The notes: generated by a model from the letters alone, not told the origin. A stretch of 64,000 nucleotides of DNA from Candidatus Magnetominusculus xianensis (GCA_001541255.1 LNQR01000070.1:62001-126000), one strand, 5' to 3'; numbered from the stretch's first letter, positions 17,496 to 26,609 are shown. Numbers and translations: made by a program.

Positions 17496-18755
17496 GTGGA
17501 TATTGTTGAATATGTAAAGAACAAGGCGCTTGAGGCAAGAAATGGGGCAAGGGCAATAGCCGCCGCTGAGACAAAGCGGAAAAATCTTGTATTGACCGAA
17601 ATGGCCTGGGGGCTGCAAAAAGAAAAAGACTATCTTATCAGCGAAAATGAAAAGGATGTCTCAGCAGCCAGACAAAAGGGCCTTAGCGACGCAATGATAG
17701 ACAGACTTACACTTAACGAAAAAAGAATAGTGGAGATGGCTGACGGCCTCGTTGAGGTCTCACAGATGGCAGACCCCGTAGGTGAAATCTCCAATATGCG
17801 AAAAAGGCCAAATGAAATGCTTGTTGGTAAGATGAGAGTGCCCATCGGGGTGATAAGCATGATATATGAGGCACGTCCCAATGTTACAGCAGATGCCGCC
17901 GGTCTGTGTATCAAGGCAGGGAATGCAGTAATCCTGAGGGGTGGGTCAGAGGCAGTAAATTCAAATAAGGCAATCGTGTCCATACTGCGCAGAGCGCTGC
18001 ATGCTGCTGAACTTCCCGAAGGGGTTGTGACATTTATAGATAACACCCAAAGGGATGTAGTCATGGAGATGCTCAAACTTGAGGGTCTCATAGATTTGGT
18101 CATCCCAAGAGGGGGCGAGGGGCTGATTCGCACGGTGACAGAAAACTCCAGAATCCCTGTGCTGAAGCACTACAAGGGGGTATGCCATGTGTTTGTGGAC
18201 AGGGAGTGCAGCACTGACATGGCCTCTGAGATATGTTTTAACTCTAAGGTGCAGCGCCCGGGCACGTGTAACGCCATGGAGACACTGCTTGTGGACTCAG
18301 CAATTGCAGGGGATTTTCTGCCTCAGATGATAAAGCGCTTCAGAGAGGCCGGTGTTACAATTATAGGCTGTCCTGAGACTATGAAGGCAGCCCCGGAGCA
18401 GGTGTCACCTGTCAGGGAAGAGGACTATTATGTAGAATATCTCTCGTTAAAGTTAAATATCAGGGTAGTAAGCGGCCTTGATGAGGCCATTGCCCATATA
18501 GCAAAGTACAGCTCGTCGCATACAGATGCAATCGTTACAAATAATCACCAGCGGGCGATGAGATTCCTGCGTGAGGTTGACTCCTCGGCGGTTTTAATCA
18601 ATGCCTCAACACGTCTCAACGACGGCGGACAGTTTGGGCTTGGTGCAGAGATAGGAATCTCTACAGACAAAATCCACGCCAGAGGCCCTATGGGATTGCA
18701 AGAGCTGACAACGGAGAAATTCATAGTATTTGGTAATGGTCAACTAAGGATTTAG
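17496..18755 (+). CDS. proA: Glutamate-5-semialdehyde dehydrogenase (gamma-glutamyl phosphate reductase)
   Basis: A 419-residue ProA, the NADPH-dependent second step of proline synthesis, which reduces glutamyl-5-phosphate to the semialdehyde. The family marks are 'YEARPNVTADAAGLCIKAGN', 'VILRGGSEA', 'VIPRGGEGLI' and the catalytic Cys in 'KVQRPGTCNAMETLLV'. The start is GTG at 17496 with GAGGAG five bases upstream. proB is not nearby. It is followed by a strong bidirectional hairpin. Confidence 0.97.
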   Translation: MDIVEYVKNKALEARNGARAIAAAETKRKNLVLTEMAWGLQKEKDYLISENEKDVSAARQKGLSDAMIDRLTLNEKRIVEMADGLVEVSQMADPVGEISNMRKRPNEMLVGKMRVPIGVISMIYEARPNVTADAAGLCIKAGNAVILRGGSEAVNSNKAIVSILRRALHAAELPEGVVTFIDNTQRDVVMEMLKLEGLIDLVIPRGGEGLIRTVTENSRIPVLKHYKGVCHVFVDRECSTDMASEICFNSKVQRPGTCNAMETLLVDSAIAGDFLPQMIKRFREAGVTIIGCPETMKAAPEQVSPVREEDYYVEYLSLKLNIRVVSGLDEAIAHIAKYSSSHTDAIVTNNHQRAMRFLREVDSSAVLINASTRLNDGGQFGLGAEIGISTDKIHARGPMGLQELTTEKFIVFGNGQLRI

Positions 18756-18815
18756 GTATCATGACAATTCAGCCATGATGAGTAATCAAAACAGGAGTTC
18801 CTGTGTAATGTGGGT

Positions 18816-18855
18816 AAACAGGCGGATTCCCGCAGATGCAGGAATCCGCCTGTTT
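18816..18855. terminator. Bidirectional terminator between proA and the repeat protein
   Basis: Perfect 15-base stem (18816-18830 with 18841-18855) starting AAACAGGCGG, with a 10-base loop. It lies between two convergent genes, and its A/T ends give short T-runs in both directions. Confidence 0.8.
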
Positions 18856-18862
18856 CAACTCT

Positions 18863-21160
18863 TTATTTCCAGCTAATGCCGGTGTAATCCCACCTTCCGT
18901 TTGTGTAGTAATACATAATGCCGTCCGACCAGGCTAATAGGCCGGAGTTTGCGTACCACTGTACGTAGTACGCATTACCAAGAGAATCTCTATAGGCTGT
19001 TATTTCAGTCGTTTTTGTGCCGTACCTCAAGGGGTACTGATCATAGAGCTTATCTATTGCAGCAGTGGCCTTTTGTAAATTAGTTGTTATGTCTTGTTTC
19101 CATGTGAGTCCGGTGTCATGCCAGGCCTGGTTATAGTAGTACCACATGGTGCCGTCAGACCATGCCAGGATAGCCGTGCCGCTTGTGTACCACTGGACGT
19201 AAATTGTGCCGCTTGAATTAGTGCCTGACTGCATAGTTCCAAGCGGCGTTCCAAAAAATGAACTCATTTTATTATAGATACCGTTGATTGCGTTTGAGGC
19301 GTTAGTTGTTATGATAGTGTCGGATGTAGCGAATTGTGCTGTGGCGGTCTTATTGTCTGATGACATTAGCATGGTGCATTGTTCGTCGATGGACGAGGTG
19401 CATCCTGTCCAACTTAAAAACCCATAGCCTGGGTCACCCGTTGCAGTGAGGATTACGGTAGTGTTGTCAGCATATTGGGCACTGCACAGAGAGCCGCAGT
19501 ATATCCCTGAGGGGCTGCTTACTACTGTGCCGTTTCCGATTTTGTTTATAACCAGGGATGTGGGGATGCTGTCAAACGAAACGGAAACAGTTTTATTCGC
19601 TGACATTATGACAGTACACTGTGTACCATTTGTGGAGTCACATCCGCTCCAGCTCTTAAATGCGTAGCTTGCGTTCGCTGTTGCAGTCAGGGTTACGGTA
19701 AGATTGTCGGCAAATGTGGTTTTACACGAAGACCCTCCAGTGCCGCAGGTTATTCCTGAGGGGCTGCTTGTTACCGTACCACCGTTTCCACTATTGATTA
19801 CAGTGAGTGTTCGGTCAGTCTGGGGTACACCAAAGACTGCGGTAATGTTCTTTAGCGATGTCATAACCACAGTGCATTGCGCACCGCTTGTGGAGTCGCA
19901 GCCGGTCCATCCTGAAAAACTATCGCCAATAGTTGGTTCAGCTATCAGGGTTACATATTGTGGGCAGGTATAAATCGCCATGCCGTTGGTGCCGGTATTG
20001 TCCCATAATATTGGGCCGGATGTTGATAATACCGTGCCCGTGCCCGTGCCTTGTAATTGAATAAGTACGTTATATTGGGGACGAGCCGCTGTATAGATAT
20101 ATCCCCCAAATGTAGTGGCGGCAATCTTATCTCCACCATACGATACCGATACACTCGTCCAAAGCCTGCTTCCTGCCGAGGTTTCCTGTGTCCAGTTGTC
20201 GCCGGAATTCTGTGATGTATAAATATATCCATCGTTACCAAAACTTGAAGCGGCCAGCACAACTCCCAGCGGGCCTGATGATATAGATGTCCAGTTTTGG
20301 CTGCCCGCACCAGTTCGTGTTGTCCAAGAACTGCCAGAGTCTGCAGATGTATATATATATCCCCCATAGCCTTCTACTGCGGAGAGCCTCTTTCCATCCC
20401 ACGACGACGCAATGCTCCACCAGAATTTTTGGCCGGAGTTTACTTGATCTTTCCATGAGGTAGCATTGTCTGATGACGTATAAATATCTCCGTTTGATGG
20501 TCCGAGAGCGACTGCCTGCCCATCATCTGATGTGGCTATTGTATAAAAATATCCAATTCCAGGGTTGTTGTATGTAGGGGTGCTTGAATCCTGGATTGTG
20601 CTGCGTGCCTGCCATGTTAAGCCGCCGTCCATTGATTTGTAAATATAGGTATGACCGGTATAATCCCCGGCATATAGTATATTCCCACTTGTAGACGACG
20701 CTATTGTCATCCAGTTAGTACTCATTGCACTTGTCCGTGTCCAGTTATCTCCATAATTCCATGATATATATACATAACCGTTAGGGGAGTTTTCTACGGC
20801 AGCCAGGCGTTGTCCGCTAGATGATGACGCTATTGCGTACCAGGGTCTCTGGCCTGAGTTAGTTTGTGTCCATGTAGTGCCATTATCGCTTGATGTATAA
20901 ATATAGCCGTTATACTCAATCGCAGCCAGATGTACTCCGTCATCGGACGACGCTACCTTCCACCAATACCTCTGACCGGAATTTGTTTGCTCTGTCCATG
21001 TGTAACCACAAGTATAGGTAGTAGCGCCAAACGAGTATCCTGCTGCTGACAGTATTATAAGCGCTGCTAAACAGCGCATGAGTGCCTTGAACACAACTGA
21101 TGATGAAAAATCCCCTTTTTGTTCTCTGATTGCCCTGATAATGTTTTGCCATGAAACCAT
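18863..21160 (-). CDS. Large secreted repeat protein: BNR-like propeller, InlB-type repeats, C-terminal WK module
   Basis: A 765-residue exported protein. A long N-region is followed by 'CLAALIILSAAGYSFGA', a signal peptide. Residues about 50-360 hold some seven repeats of about 45 residues, of the kind 'YIYTSSDNGTTW ... W..IASS..G..LAAVE', like BNR/sortilin propellers. Residues about 365-615 hold three repeats with 'GTVTSSPSGI', a Cys pair and 'FKSWSGCDSTNGTQC', resembling InlB-type bacterial repeats. The end has two copies of a 65-70 residue module finishing 'AWSDG.MYYY...W..TG.SWK'. The start is supported by AGGAGGGG seven bases upstream. Probably an extracellular binding or adhesion protein; no enzymatic motif is seen. 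The terminal module recurs in the divergent neighbour. Confidence 0.75.
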   Translation of the reverse strand: MVSWQNIIRAIREQKGDFSSSVVFKALMRCLAALIILSAAGYSFGATTYTCGYTWTEQTNSGQRYWWKVASSDDGVHLAAIEYNGYIYTSSDNGTTWTQTNSGQRPWYAIASSSSGQRLAAVENSPNGYVYISWNYGDNWTRTSAMSTNWMTIASSTSGNILYAGDYTGHTYIYKSMDGGLTWQARSTIQDSSTPTYNNPGIGYFYTIATSDDGQAVALGPSNGDIYTSSDNATSWKDQVNSGQKFWWSIASSWDGKRLSAVEGYGGYIYTSADSGSSWTTRTGAGSQNWTSISSGPLGVVLAASSFGNDGYIYTSQNSGDNWTQETSAGSRLWTSVSVSYGGDKIAATTFGGYIYTAARPQYNVLIQLQGTGTGTVLSTSGPILWDNTGTNGMAIYTCPQYVTLIAEPTIGDSFSGWTGCDSTSGAQCTVVMTSLKNITAVFGVPQTDRTLTVINSGNGGTVTSSPSGITCGTGGSSCKTTFADNLTVTLTATANASYAFKSWSGCDSTNGTQCTVIMSANKTVSVSFDSIPTSLVINKIGNGTVVSSPSGIYCGSLCSAQYADNTTVILTATGDPGYGFLSWTGCTSSIDEQCTMLMSSDNKTATAQFATSDTIITTNASNAINGIYNKMSSFFGTPLGTMQSGTNSSGTIYVQWYTSGTAILAWSDGTMWYYYNQAWHDTGLTWKQDITTNLQKATAAIDKLYDQYPLRYGTKTTEITAYRDSLGNAYYVQWYANSGLLAWSDGIMYYYTNGRWDYTGISWK

Positions 21161-21341
21161 TTTTACCCCTCCTGTATTGTTAACCCTCTTTAACAGCCTT
21201 GCTGTAGCCGCACACGCCGCACATAATTAATGATAGCATACAGCTTATCATATTTTCCACTGATTTAAACCATCACTTTCTATTGGCACTGAGAACAATG
21301 TCAGATTAAAGAAAAATTAGCGGCTATATTAAAGTATACTC

Positions 21342-21371
21342 TTTACACGTCCGATTGTACTATGGTAGTAT
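21342..21371 (+). promoter_or_regulatory. Candidate promoter of the small repeat protein
   Basis: TTTACA at 21342-21347, 18 bases, TAGTAT at 21366-21371. The predicted start is some 25 bases before the start codon, consistent with the GGAGGG site at 21390. Confidence 0.4.
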
Positions 21372-21403
21372 TAGTCATATATTAAAAGCGGAGGGTGCAG
21401 ACT

Positions 21404-22003
21404 ATGTTCAGTAATCGAAAATTCGTATTGATATGCGTTATTGTCTTTGTAGCCTTACATCAGGCTGAGGCCGTTGATTCTTATTCAAGCGCTGAGATGC
21501 GGCATTCACCTCTTCTGGTAAACACCATCACCCATGTTCCCAATGCTTCCGAAGTAGACCCTGACTATGCAATCGCTAATGTTGCAATTTTAAATTTAAT
21601 AGCAACTTATAGCTCGTTCTTAGGTAATGCAACCGGTACTCTTCAAACAAACAGCTATGGCTTGACTGGAAACTATTATACCCAGTGGTTTACAAACGGC
21701 ATGGCACTGATGGCATGGGTAGACGGCTATGTGTACCTTTATTATAACGCTACATGGCAGTCTCTTAACGTGATTTGGAATACCGAAATTGCTGATGTTT
21801 ATTTGATATTCAATACGTTAATATACCAGTACAGTTCTTTTTTTGGAACTCCTGCCGGTGGTGTGATTCGCGGGACGAGCAGCGGTCAGAACTATTATTC
21901 TATTTATTTTAAAAATGGCATCATGTTGTACGCGGCACCAGATGGTAATTTATACTACTATCTTGGCGGCATATGGAAGTCTATCGGGATGACGTGGAAA
22001 TAA
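21404..22003 (+). CDS. Small secreted protein made of two WK modules
   Basis: A 199-residue protein with signal peptide 'KFVLICVIVFVALHQAEA' and then two copies of the module found at the end of the large divergent neighbour: 'YSSFLGNATGTLQ', 'YYTQWFTNGMALMAWVDG' and closing 'VIWN' in copy 1; 'YSSFFGTPAGGVI', 'LYYYLGGIWKSIGMTWK' in copy 2. The start is ATG 21404, eight bases after GGAGGG, rather than the GTG at 21395. The spacing of Phe-Gly-Thr-Pro, Tyr, Gly and Trp recalls LGFP repeats, which bind cell-wall material, but the similarity is weak. Function unknown. Confidence 0.7.
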   Translation: MFSNRKFVLICVIVFVALHQAEAVDSYSSAEMRHSPLLVNTITHVPNASEVDPDYAIANVAILNLIATYSSFLGNATGTLQTNSYGLTGNYYTQWFTNGMALMAWVDGYVYLYYNATWQSLNVIWNTEIADVYLIFNTLIYQYSSFFGTPAGGVIRGTSSGQNYYSIYFKNGIMLYAAPDGNLYYYLGGIWKSIGMTWK

Positions 22004-22091
22004 ACCTAAGGGGACAGCCTTAGAGCATCGCCAGAGTATCTATGGCGCAGGAATCTATGGCGCATCTTCAGCGTACTCCAAAGCTATGGGG

Positions 22092-23372
22092 CTATGGGCA
22101 GTTGGACAGTGCCCTTGCGGCGATGTCAGTCCTGTAGTGCATTGCCTCGAACTGGATTTTTGCAACTGCCTTGTAGGCGTTGTCTTTAGCCTCTGATATG
22201 TTATTTCCCAGGGCAGTTACCGTCAGCACCCTTCCAGAGGAGGTGACAAGGCTGCCGTTGTCGAAGGTTGTTCCGCTGTGAAAGACAAACACATCGTCTG
22301 AGGGCGTAATTGACTCAAGGCCGGTAATCTGCTTCCCGCGCTGGAAGTTTCCGGGGTAGCCGCCCGCAGCGATAACCACGCCAACAGCAGCCTCTGGTTT
22401 CCATTGAATCGAGGCAGTCTCCAATGTTCCATCATGAACTGAAAGGCAGATGTCAGTGATGTCTGAGGCAAGCCTCATAAGAATAGCCTGAGCCTCGGGG
22501 TCTCCAAACCGGCAGTTATACTCAAGTACATAGGGCCTTCCTTCATGTATCATCAACCCGGCGTAGAGTACGCCCTTGTATTTAATGCCGTCTTTGGCAA
22601 GTAATGATATGGTTGGGCGCATGATAGTTTCCATAATAATCTCCTGCAGCGCATTGTCCACAACGGGGGCCGGGCTGTAGGCGCCCATACCTCCAGTATT
22701 AGGGCCTTTGTCGTTGTCAAAGACGCGCTTGTGGTCTTGCGAGGTGGGAATGGGGACAATGGTCTTCCCGTCGGTAATGACCATAAAAGATACCTCCTCA
22801 CCTGTTAGACACTCTTCGATGATGACCTTATTTCCTGCATCGCCAAATGCCCTGTCTGTCATGATTAATTTTAATGCGTTCTCAGCCTCTTCATACGTCC
22901 CGGCAACTATGACCCCCTTGCCCGCCGCAAGGCCGTCCGCCTTTATAACAATAGGGGCGCCCATTAATCTGATATAAGCCTCTGCTTCCGGGTATGACGT
23001 AAATACCTTGTACCTTGCGGTTGGAATCCCGTGCCTTCTCATAAAGTCCTTTGCAAATACCTTGCTGGTCTCAAGCGCTGCGGCCTGCTGCTTTGGTCCG
23101 AATATCTTCAGCCCTTCGCGCTCAAACAAATCGACAATCCCCAGTCCAAGTGGTACCTCAGGCCCCACGATGGTCAAGTCTATCCATTCGCACTTAACGA
23201 GGTCAATAAGGGCCTTAATATTGTACGGGTCAGTGCTGTTGATACATTCGGCCAGACCTGCAATTCCAGCATTCCCAGGACAACAGTAAACCTTGTCCAC
23301 GCGTTTACACTTCCTTAGTGCCCAGACAAGCGCGTGTTCCCTGCCCCCGCCGCCAATTACAAGAACTTTCAT
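22092..23372 (-). CDS. purD: Phosphoribosylamine-glycine ligase (GARS)
   Basis: A 426-residue PurD that joins glycine to phosphoribosylamine with ATP in purine synthesis. It opens MKVLVIGGGGREHALVWAL, followed by 'IVGPEVPLGLGIVDLFE', 'VIKADGLAAGKGVIVAGTYE' (ATP-grasp glycine loop), 'FDNDKGPNTGGMGAYSPAP' and 'LEYNCRFGDPEAQAIL', all family signatures. A purine-rich AAGGGG precedes the start. No other pur gene is adjacent. Confidence 0.98.
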   Translation of the reverse strand: MKVLVIGGGGREHALVWALRKCKRVDKVYCCPGNAGIAGLAECINSTDPYNIKALIDLVKCEWIDLTIVGPEVPLGLGIVDLFEREGLKIFGPKQQAAALETSKVFAKDFMRRHGIPTARYKVFTSYPEAEAYIRLMGAPIVIKADGLAAGKGVIVAGTYEEAENALKLIMTDRAFGDAGNKVIIEECLTGEEVSFMVITDGKTIVPIPTSQDHKRVFDNDKGPNTGGMGAYSPAPVVDNALQEIIMETIMRPTISLLAKDGIKYKGVLYAGLMIHEGRPYVLEYNCRFGDPEAQAILMRLASDITDICLSVHDGTLETASIQWKPEAAVGVVIAAGGYPGNFQRGKQITGLESITPSDDVFVFHSGTTFDNGSLVTSSGRVLTVTALGNNISEAKDNAYKAVAKIQFEAMHYRTDIAARALSNCP

Positions 23373-23447
23373 CCGTTTACCCCTTTTGTTAATATAATTT
23401 AGTCAGTAGTATATAGCATTGGCAGTGGTTTTTCCAACAGATAAAAA

Positions 23448-23470
23448 CAGGGCAAACGCATTTGGAAATT
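23448..23470. repeat. Solo terminus of the MITE family
   Basis: The 23 bases starting CAGGGCAAACGCATTTG match the end of the complete element at 58261-58396 with one difference. No partner end is nearby, so this is a fragment, located in the purD/REC-phosphatase divergent region. Confidence 0.6.
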
Positions 23471-23511
23471 ACAGTGGTATCCGTTTTATTTTGGCTGTGT
23501 GATAATATATA

Positions 23512-25218
23512 ATGAGCATGGATATAATGTTTGACAGAATAGACTTCACAGAGATAACCGGTAATCTGACCCTTCTCTATGTCGAGGACGAGGAGTCTGT
23601 GAGGCTTACGTCCAAGCTGCGTAAGATATTTAAAAACGTCATCGTTGCCGAAAATGGTTTAAACGGCATCAGCCTGTTCGAGGAAAACCAGGTTGATCTC
23701 GTTATGACTGACTATTTGATGCCTGAGTTAAACGGCATGGAGTTTATCAAGCGCATCAGAGAAAAAGACACAAGGGTTCCCATTATTATGATAACCGGAT
23801 ATATCGATACAGAATTTCTGATTGAGGCAATTAATCTTGGCGTCAATCAATTCATCACCAAGCCCATAATCATGCAAAACCTGATGAAGGCCGTCGAAAT
23901 AGCCGTCCAGGGCTTCGTCCTTGACAATCTTGCTCAGATTAGCCGCCAGCAGGAACTCGAACTCCTGCGATACAGGGAAAAATACCATTCAACTCAGCAG
24001 GAACTGGCATTTCTTAAGGAACTGAAGATTATCAGAAACGACCTCAACCATATCAAATTGGAGACTGGGAAAGCTGTCTGGCACGCTGAGATTTGCTACG
24101 TCCCTCTGGATATACTAAGCGGCGACAGCTATTCTATCAGGGAGATAGCAGAGGGCAGGGTCCTTTTTTTTATATCTGACGCTATGGGCAAGGGTCTCTC
24201 CGCATCTGTAACATCCATACTAACCACCTCGTTTGTTAACCATCTGATAGACGAGTCTATTGACAGCGGGGGCTTTGATTTTACAAAATTCCTTAAATCT
24301 TATACGAGTTTCATAAAAAAAGAACTCCTTGCTGAGGAGATAATATGCGCTGCATTCGTATATATTGACTTTCACGTTGAGCTGCTTAAAGCGGCAATAT
24401 TTTCTATGCCCCCGGTGTTGGCCCTGAAGTCCAACGGTCAGCTCCTGAAAATTAACAGCAACAATCTCCCTATCATGAAATACCTCAACGACACAGTAAC
24501 CAGTACCTTTGATATATCTGGGATTGAAAAGATTCTCATATACAGCGACGGTTTAAATGAAAGCCCATTAGCCCTGTCAGAAGGAGGTCTCTATCATGAC
24601 TATATAGACGAGGATTTCAGCCGCTCCTGTTTCAAAAATAACCTCTATCAAAGTTTTATTAAACAAACTGCTACCCCTGAGGACGACGTAACGTTTATCT
24701 TTATACAGCGCCTTGAGACAAACTGGGACACGCTCCGGGAGTTTACAGTGCTGGGCAAGGTATCTGATATCGACGCTATGACGGCTGATTTGCACAGCAC
24801 CCTTAATACTATGGGACTTGACCAGGGGTTTATCGCCCATTTTCTCAGCTCATTAACAGAGCTGATGGTCAATGCCTATGAACACGGAATTCTCGGTATC
24901 CCCTCAACGTCTAAGCAAACCATGACATCCAACGGCACTTACGACGACTATCGCATCGAACTGGAGAGACACGTTAATAAAAACATATACGTTTCATTGG
25001 GGAAATACACGAAAGACGGTAAGGATTTCTTAACAGCAACCGTCAGGGATGAAGGAGCCGGGTTTAATGCCGCAAAAATAAGCGGGATCAATACCGATGA
25101 CCAATCGTTTACCGGCAGGGGGATTAAAATTGCAAAAACCCTCTCAGATTGTCTATTATACAATAAGCAGGGAAACGAGGCCCTATTGATTAAGGAAATC
25201 CCTGCTAAAATACTCTGA
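23512..25218 (+). CDS. Response regulator with PP2C phosphatase and anti-sigma-type kinase domains (HsbR-like)
   Basis: A 568-residue three-domain protein. Receiver (about 15-135: 'LLYVEDEESV', 'LVMTDYLMPELNG', Lys in 'FITKPI'), coiled coil, SpoIIE/PP2C phosphatase (about 185-400: 'LSGDSYS', 'ISDAMGKGLSASV', 'IYSDGLNESP', 'EDDVTFIFI'), and a C-terminal RsbW-type HATPase (about 405-565: 'LTELMVNAYEHGI', 'VRDEGAGFN', 'GRGIKI'). This is the layout of HsbR/CrsR, which both phosphorylate and dephosphorylate a STAS partner; the partner is encoded 18 bases downstream. The start is uncertain: TATAAT overlaps the ATG at 23512, and ATGs at 23518 and 23527 are alternatives. Confidence 0.88.
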   Translation: MSMDIMFDRIDFTEITGNLTLLYVEDEESVRLTSKLRKIFKNVIVAENGLNGISLFEENQVDLVMTDYLMPELNGMEFIKRIREKDTRVPIIMITGYIDTEFLIEAINLGVNQFITKPIIMQNLMKAVEIAVQGFVLDNLAQISRQQELELLRYREKYHSTQQELAFLKELKIIRNDLNHIKLETGKAVWHAEICYVPLDILSGDSYSIREIAEGRVLFFISDAMGKGLSASVTSILTTSFVNHLIDESIDSGGFDFTKFLKSYTSFIKKELLAEEIICAAFVYIDFHVELLKAAIFSMPPVLALKSNGQLLKINSNNLPIMKYLNDTVTSTFDISGIEKILIYSDGLNESPLALSEGGLYHDYIDEDFSRSCFKNNLYQSFIKQTATPEDDVTFIFIQRLETNWDTLREFTVLGKVSDIDAMTADLHSTLNTMGLDQGFIAHFLSSLTELMVNAYEHGILGIPSTSKQTMTSNGTYDDYRIELERHVNKNIYVSLGKYTKDGKDFLTATVRDEGAGFNAAKISGINTDDQSFTGRGIKIAKTLSDCLLYNKQGNEALLIKEIPAKIL

Positions 25219-25236
25219 TACTTAGGCGGTGTAAAC

Positions 25237-25530
25237 ATGGAAATTGAAAAAACTACAGATACAGAGGCTGTCATAACAGGTCACGTAAAGACCATAGAAG
25301 ACTATACAAAAATCAAACAAGTTATAAACTTGATGCTTGCAGGTGATGACATCACCATTACGATAAAAATCCCTGATTCTATTTCAATTACATCCTCTGT
25401 CATTGGATATTTATTGAAACTGGTCTTTGAAAATAAGGTTGATTTGCGGCTGCTTGTCAGGGAACAGAAGCTCTATAATCTGCTTGAGGTGCTGAATCTT
25501 ATAACGGTGTTTAAGGTTCAGAAGATGTGA
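25237..25530 (+). CDS. STAS-domain anti-sigma factor antagonist
   Basis: A 97-residue protein with the STAS fold pattern: beta strands, then 'DSISITSSVIGYLLKLVFEN', where Ser53 or Ser54 occupies the usual phosphorylation site, then 'VDLRLLVREQKLYNLLEVLN'. As an HsbA/SpoIIAA-like switch it would be toggled by the kinase and phosphatase domains of the protein encoded just upstream. The downstream target (an anti-sigma factor such as FlgM, or a diguanylate cyclase) is not in this window. Confidence 0.8.
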   Translation: MEIEKTTDTEAVITGHVKTIEDYTKIKQVINLMLAGDDITITIKIPDSISITSSVIGYLLKLVFENKVDLRLLVREQKLYNLLEVLNLITVFKVQKM

Positions 25531-25580
25531 TGAGGCGGGTCTGTTAACTAAACTGTGTCAGACCAGGTTTTAGCCCTTAA

Positions 25581-25596
25581 CATATAAATTTATATG
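25581..25596. repeat. 16-base perfect palindrome at the IS3 remnant edge
   Basis: CATATAAATTTATATG is its own reverse complement. It covers the end of the broken transposase frame and could be an insertion-site relic or chance in AT-rich DNA. Confidence 0.4.
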
Positions 25597-25833
25597 GGTG
25601 CTTTTGAGAAGGCGGCCATTAATATATCTCGCTCCTCCGTCACATCCAGTAACTGTTTCTTCAGTTTCCGCAGTTCAACCTTTTCCACTTGTAGAGCAGA
25701 TTTTCATGAATTCCTAGAGCAGATTTTCATGAATTCCAAGATTCCGGGAAACCTCAGAAACTTTCATGCCTCCCTCTGTTATCAATCGTACTGCCTCAGA
25801 TTTAAACTCTTCATCATACCTTCGTCTTTTCAT
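25590..25833 (-). pseudogene. IS3-family OrfA transposase remnant
   Basis: From ATG 25833, with GGAGG upstream, the frame reads MKRRRYDEEFKSEAVRL, 'ITEGGMKVSEVSRNLGIHEN', the helix-turn-helix of IS3 OrfA. It then hits a stop because a 23-base segment is duplicated (25692-25714 and 25715-25737). After a further frame change the coiled-coil part is still recognisable ('VELRKLKKQLLDVTEERDIL'). No orfB is present. This is a dead fragment. Confidence 0.8.
25692..25737. repeat. Tandem 23-base duplication in the IS3 remnant
   Basis: Two identical adjacent copies (25692-25714, 25715-25737) of a 23-base unit containing GAATTC at its end. The duplication brings an in-frame stop and a frameshift into the transposase gene. 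Confidence 0.9.
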
Positions 25834-25905
25834 CCCTTACCTCCGTTCAGTATTCTATCTTATTTTCTTGTCCACTGAATCGGAGGAAGATCAATTTATG
25901 CCTTC

Positions 25906-26367
25906 TTAATTTCGCGGTATATACCACTTCGTACCGAATAGTTTATCTCTCTTTTGTTTTACTTGAGTCACCTTTTCATTTATATTCTGTACACTTTGTT
26001 TATTGACTTGCCCCGTTTTCATCGTATGTGACATTTCCATCATGCAGTGGCACATATCACCAATCAATTCGGACATCTTGTGCAGGTCTTCGCTTGTCAT
26101 ATCCTTTTGTGTAGATTCCTTGTGCAAGTCACCTGAAATTTTCTCCATAACCTCCATCATCTCCATAATATGCTGCATCATCGTGGTCTTAGCTCCGCTG
26201 TGGTCGTGGCTTTTTTCATCGCCCTGACTCGTATTTTGCGCTTGAAGCTTTCCACTAGTCTTGGGTTTTGGGTCGTGCATGTGACGATCCTCTCCCATGG
26301 CATAGCCTGTGGTATGCCCCATAACCAATATAACCGCGCATATCAACGTCAATCCAGTTTTTTTCAT
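25906..26367 (-). CDS. Secreted Met/His-rich small protein, possible metal binder
   Basis: A 153-residue protein starting at ATG 26367, with GGAGG in front; upstream codons of the same frame have no ribosome site. Signal peptide: 'TGLTLICAVILVMGHTTGYA'. The mature part is rich in Met and His: 'MGEDRHMHDPKPK', 'KSHDHSGAKTTMMQHIMEMM' and 'MSELIGDMCHCMMEMSHTM'. The helical Met/His clusters would suit periplasmic copper or other soft-metal binding. That is inferred from composition only, and no family is recognised. It lies beside an IS3 remnant and diverges from leuC. Confidence 0.6.
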   Translation of the reverse strand: MKKTGLTLICAVILVMGHTTGYAMGEDRHMHDPKPKTSGKLQAQNTSQGDEKSHDHSGAKTTMMQHIMEMMEVMEKISGDLHKESTQKDMTSEDLHKMSELIGDMCHCMMEMSHTMKTGQVNKQSVQNINEKVTQVKQKRDKLFGTKWYIPRN

Positions 26368-26609
26368 ACATCCTCCTTTGTTGTGTTTTATTTTGTGTCT
26401 TGATATAACTATATCATGACAATGTGAAGAAATTATGAAGCACTTCAACTTAACGGTTGCTTCAGATAGAATGGACAAATTACAAGTATTACACCAAACT
26501 CTTGCTCTCAGATCGTTCATTGAAAATTGCTGTGCTGATTTTAGTCGTTGTGACATTTTCCTGTTCCTTCTGATATAATATACCGATGTTCCATACACGG
26601 AGGTAACCC

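Noticed and set aside
26368..26598. N-terminal extension of the Met/His-rich protein
   Set aside because: The added 77 residues precede a clear signal peptide and have no ribosome site, whereas GGAGG lies before ATG 26367.
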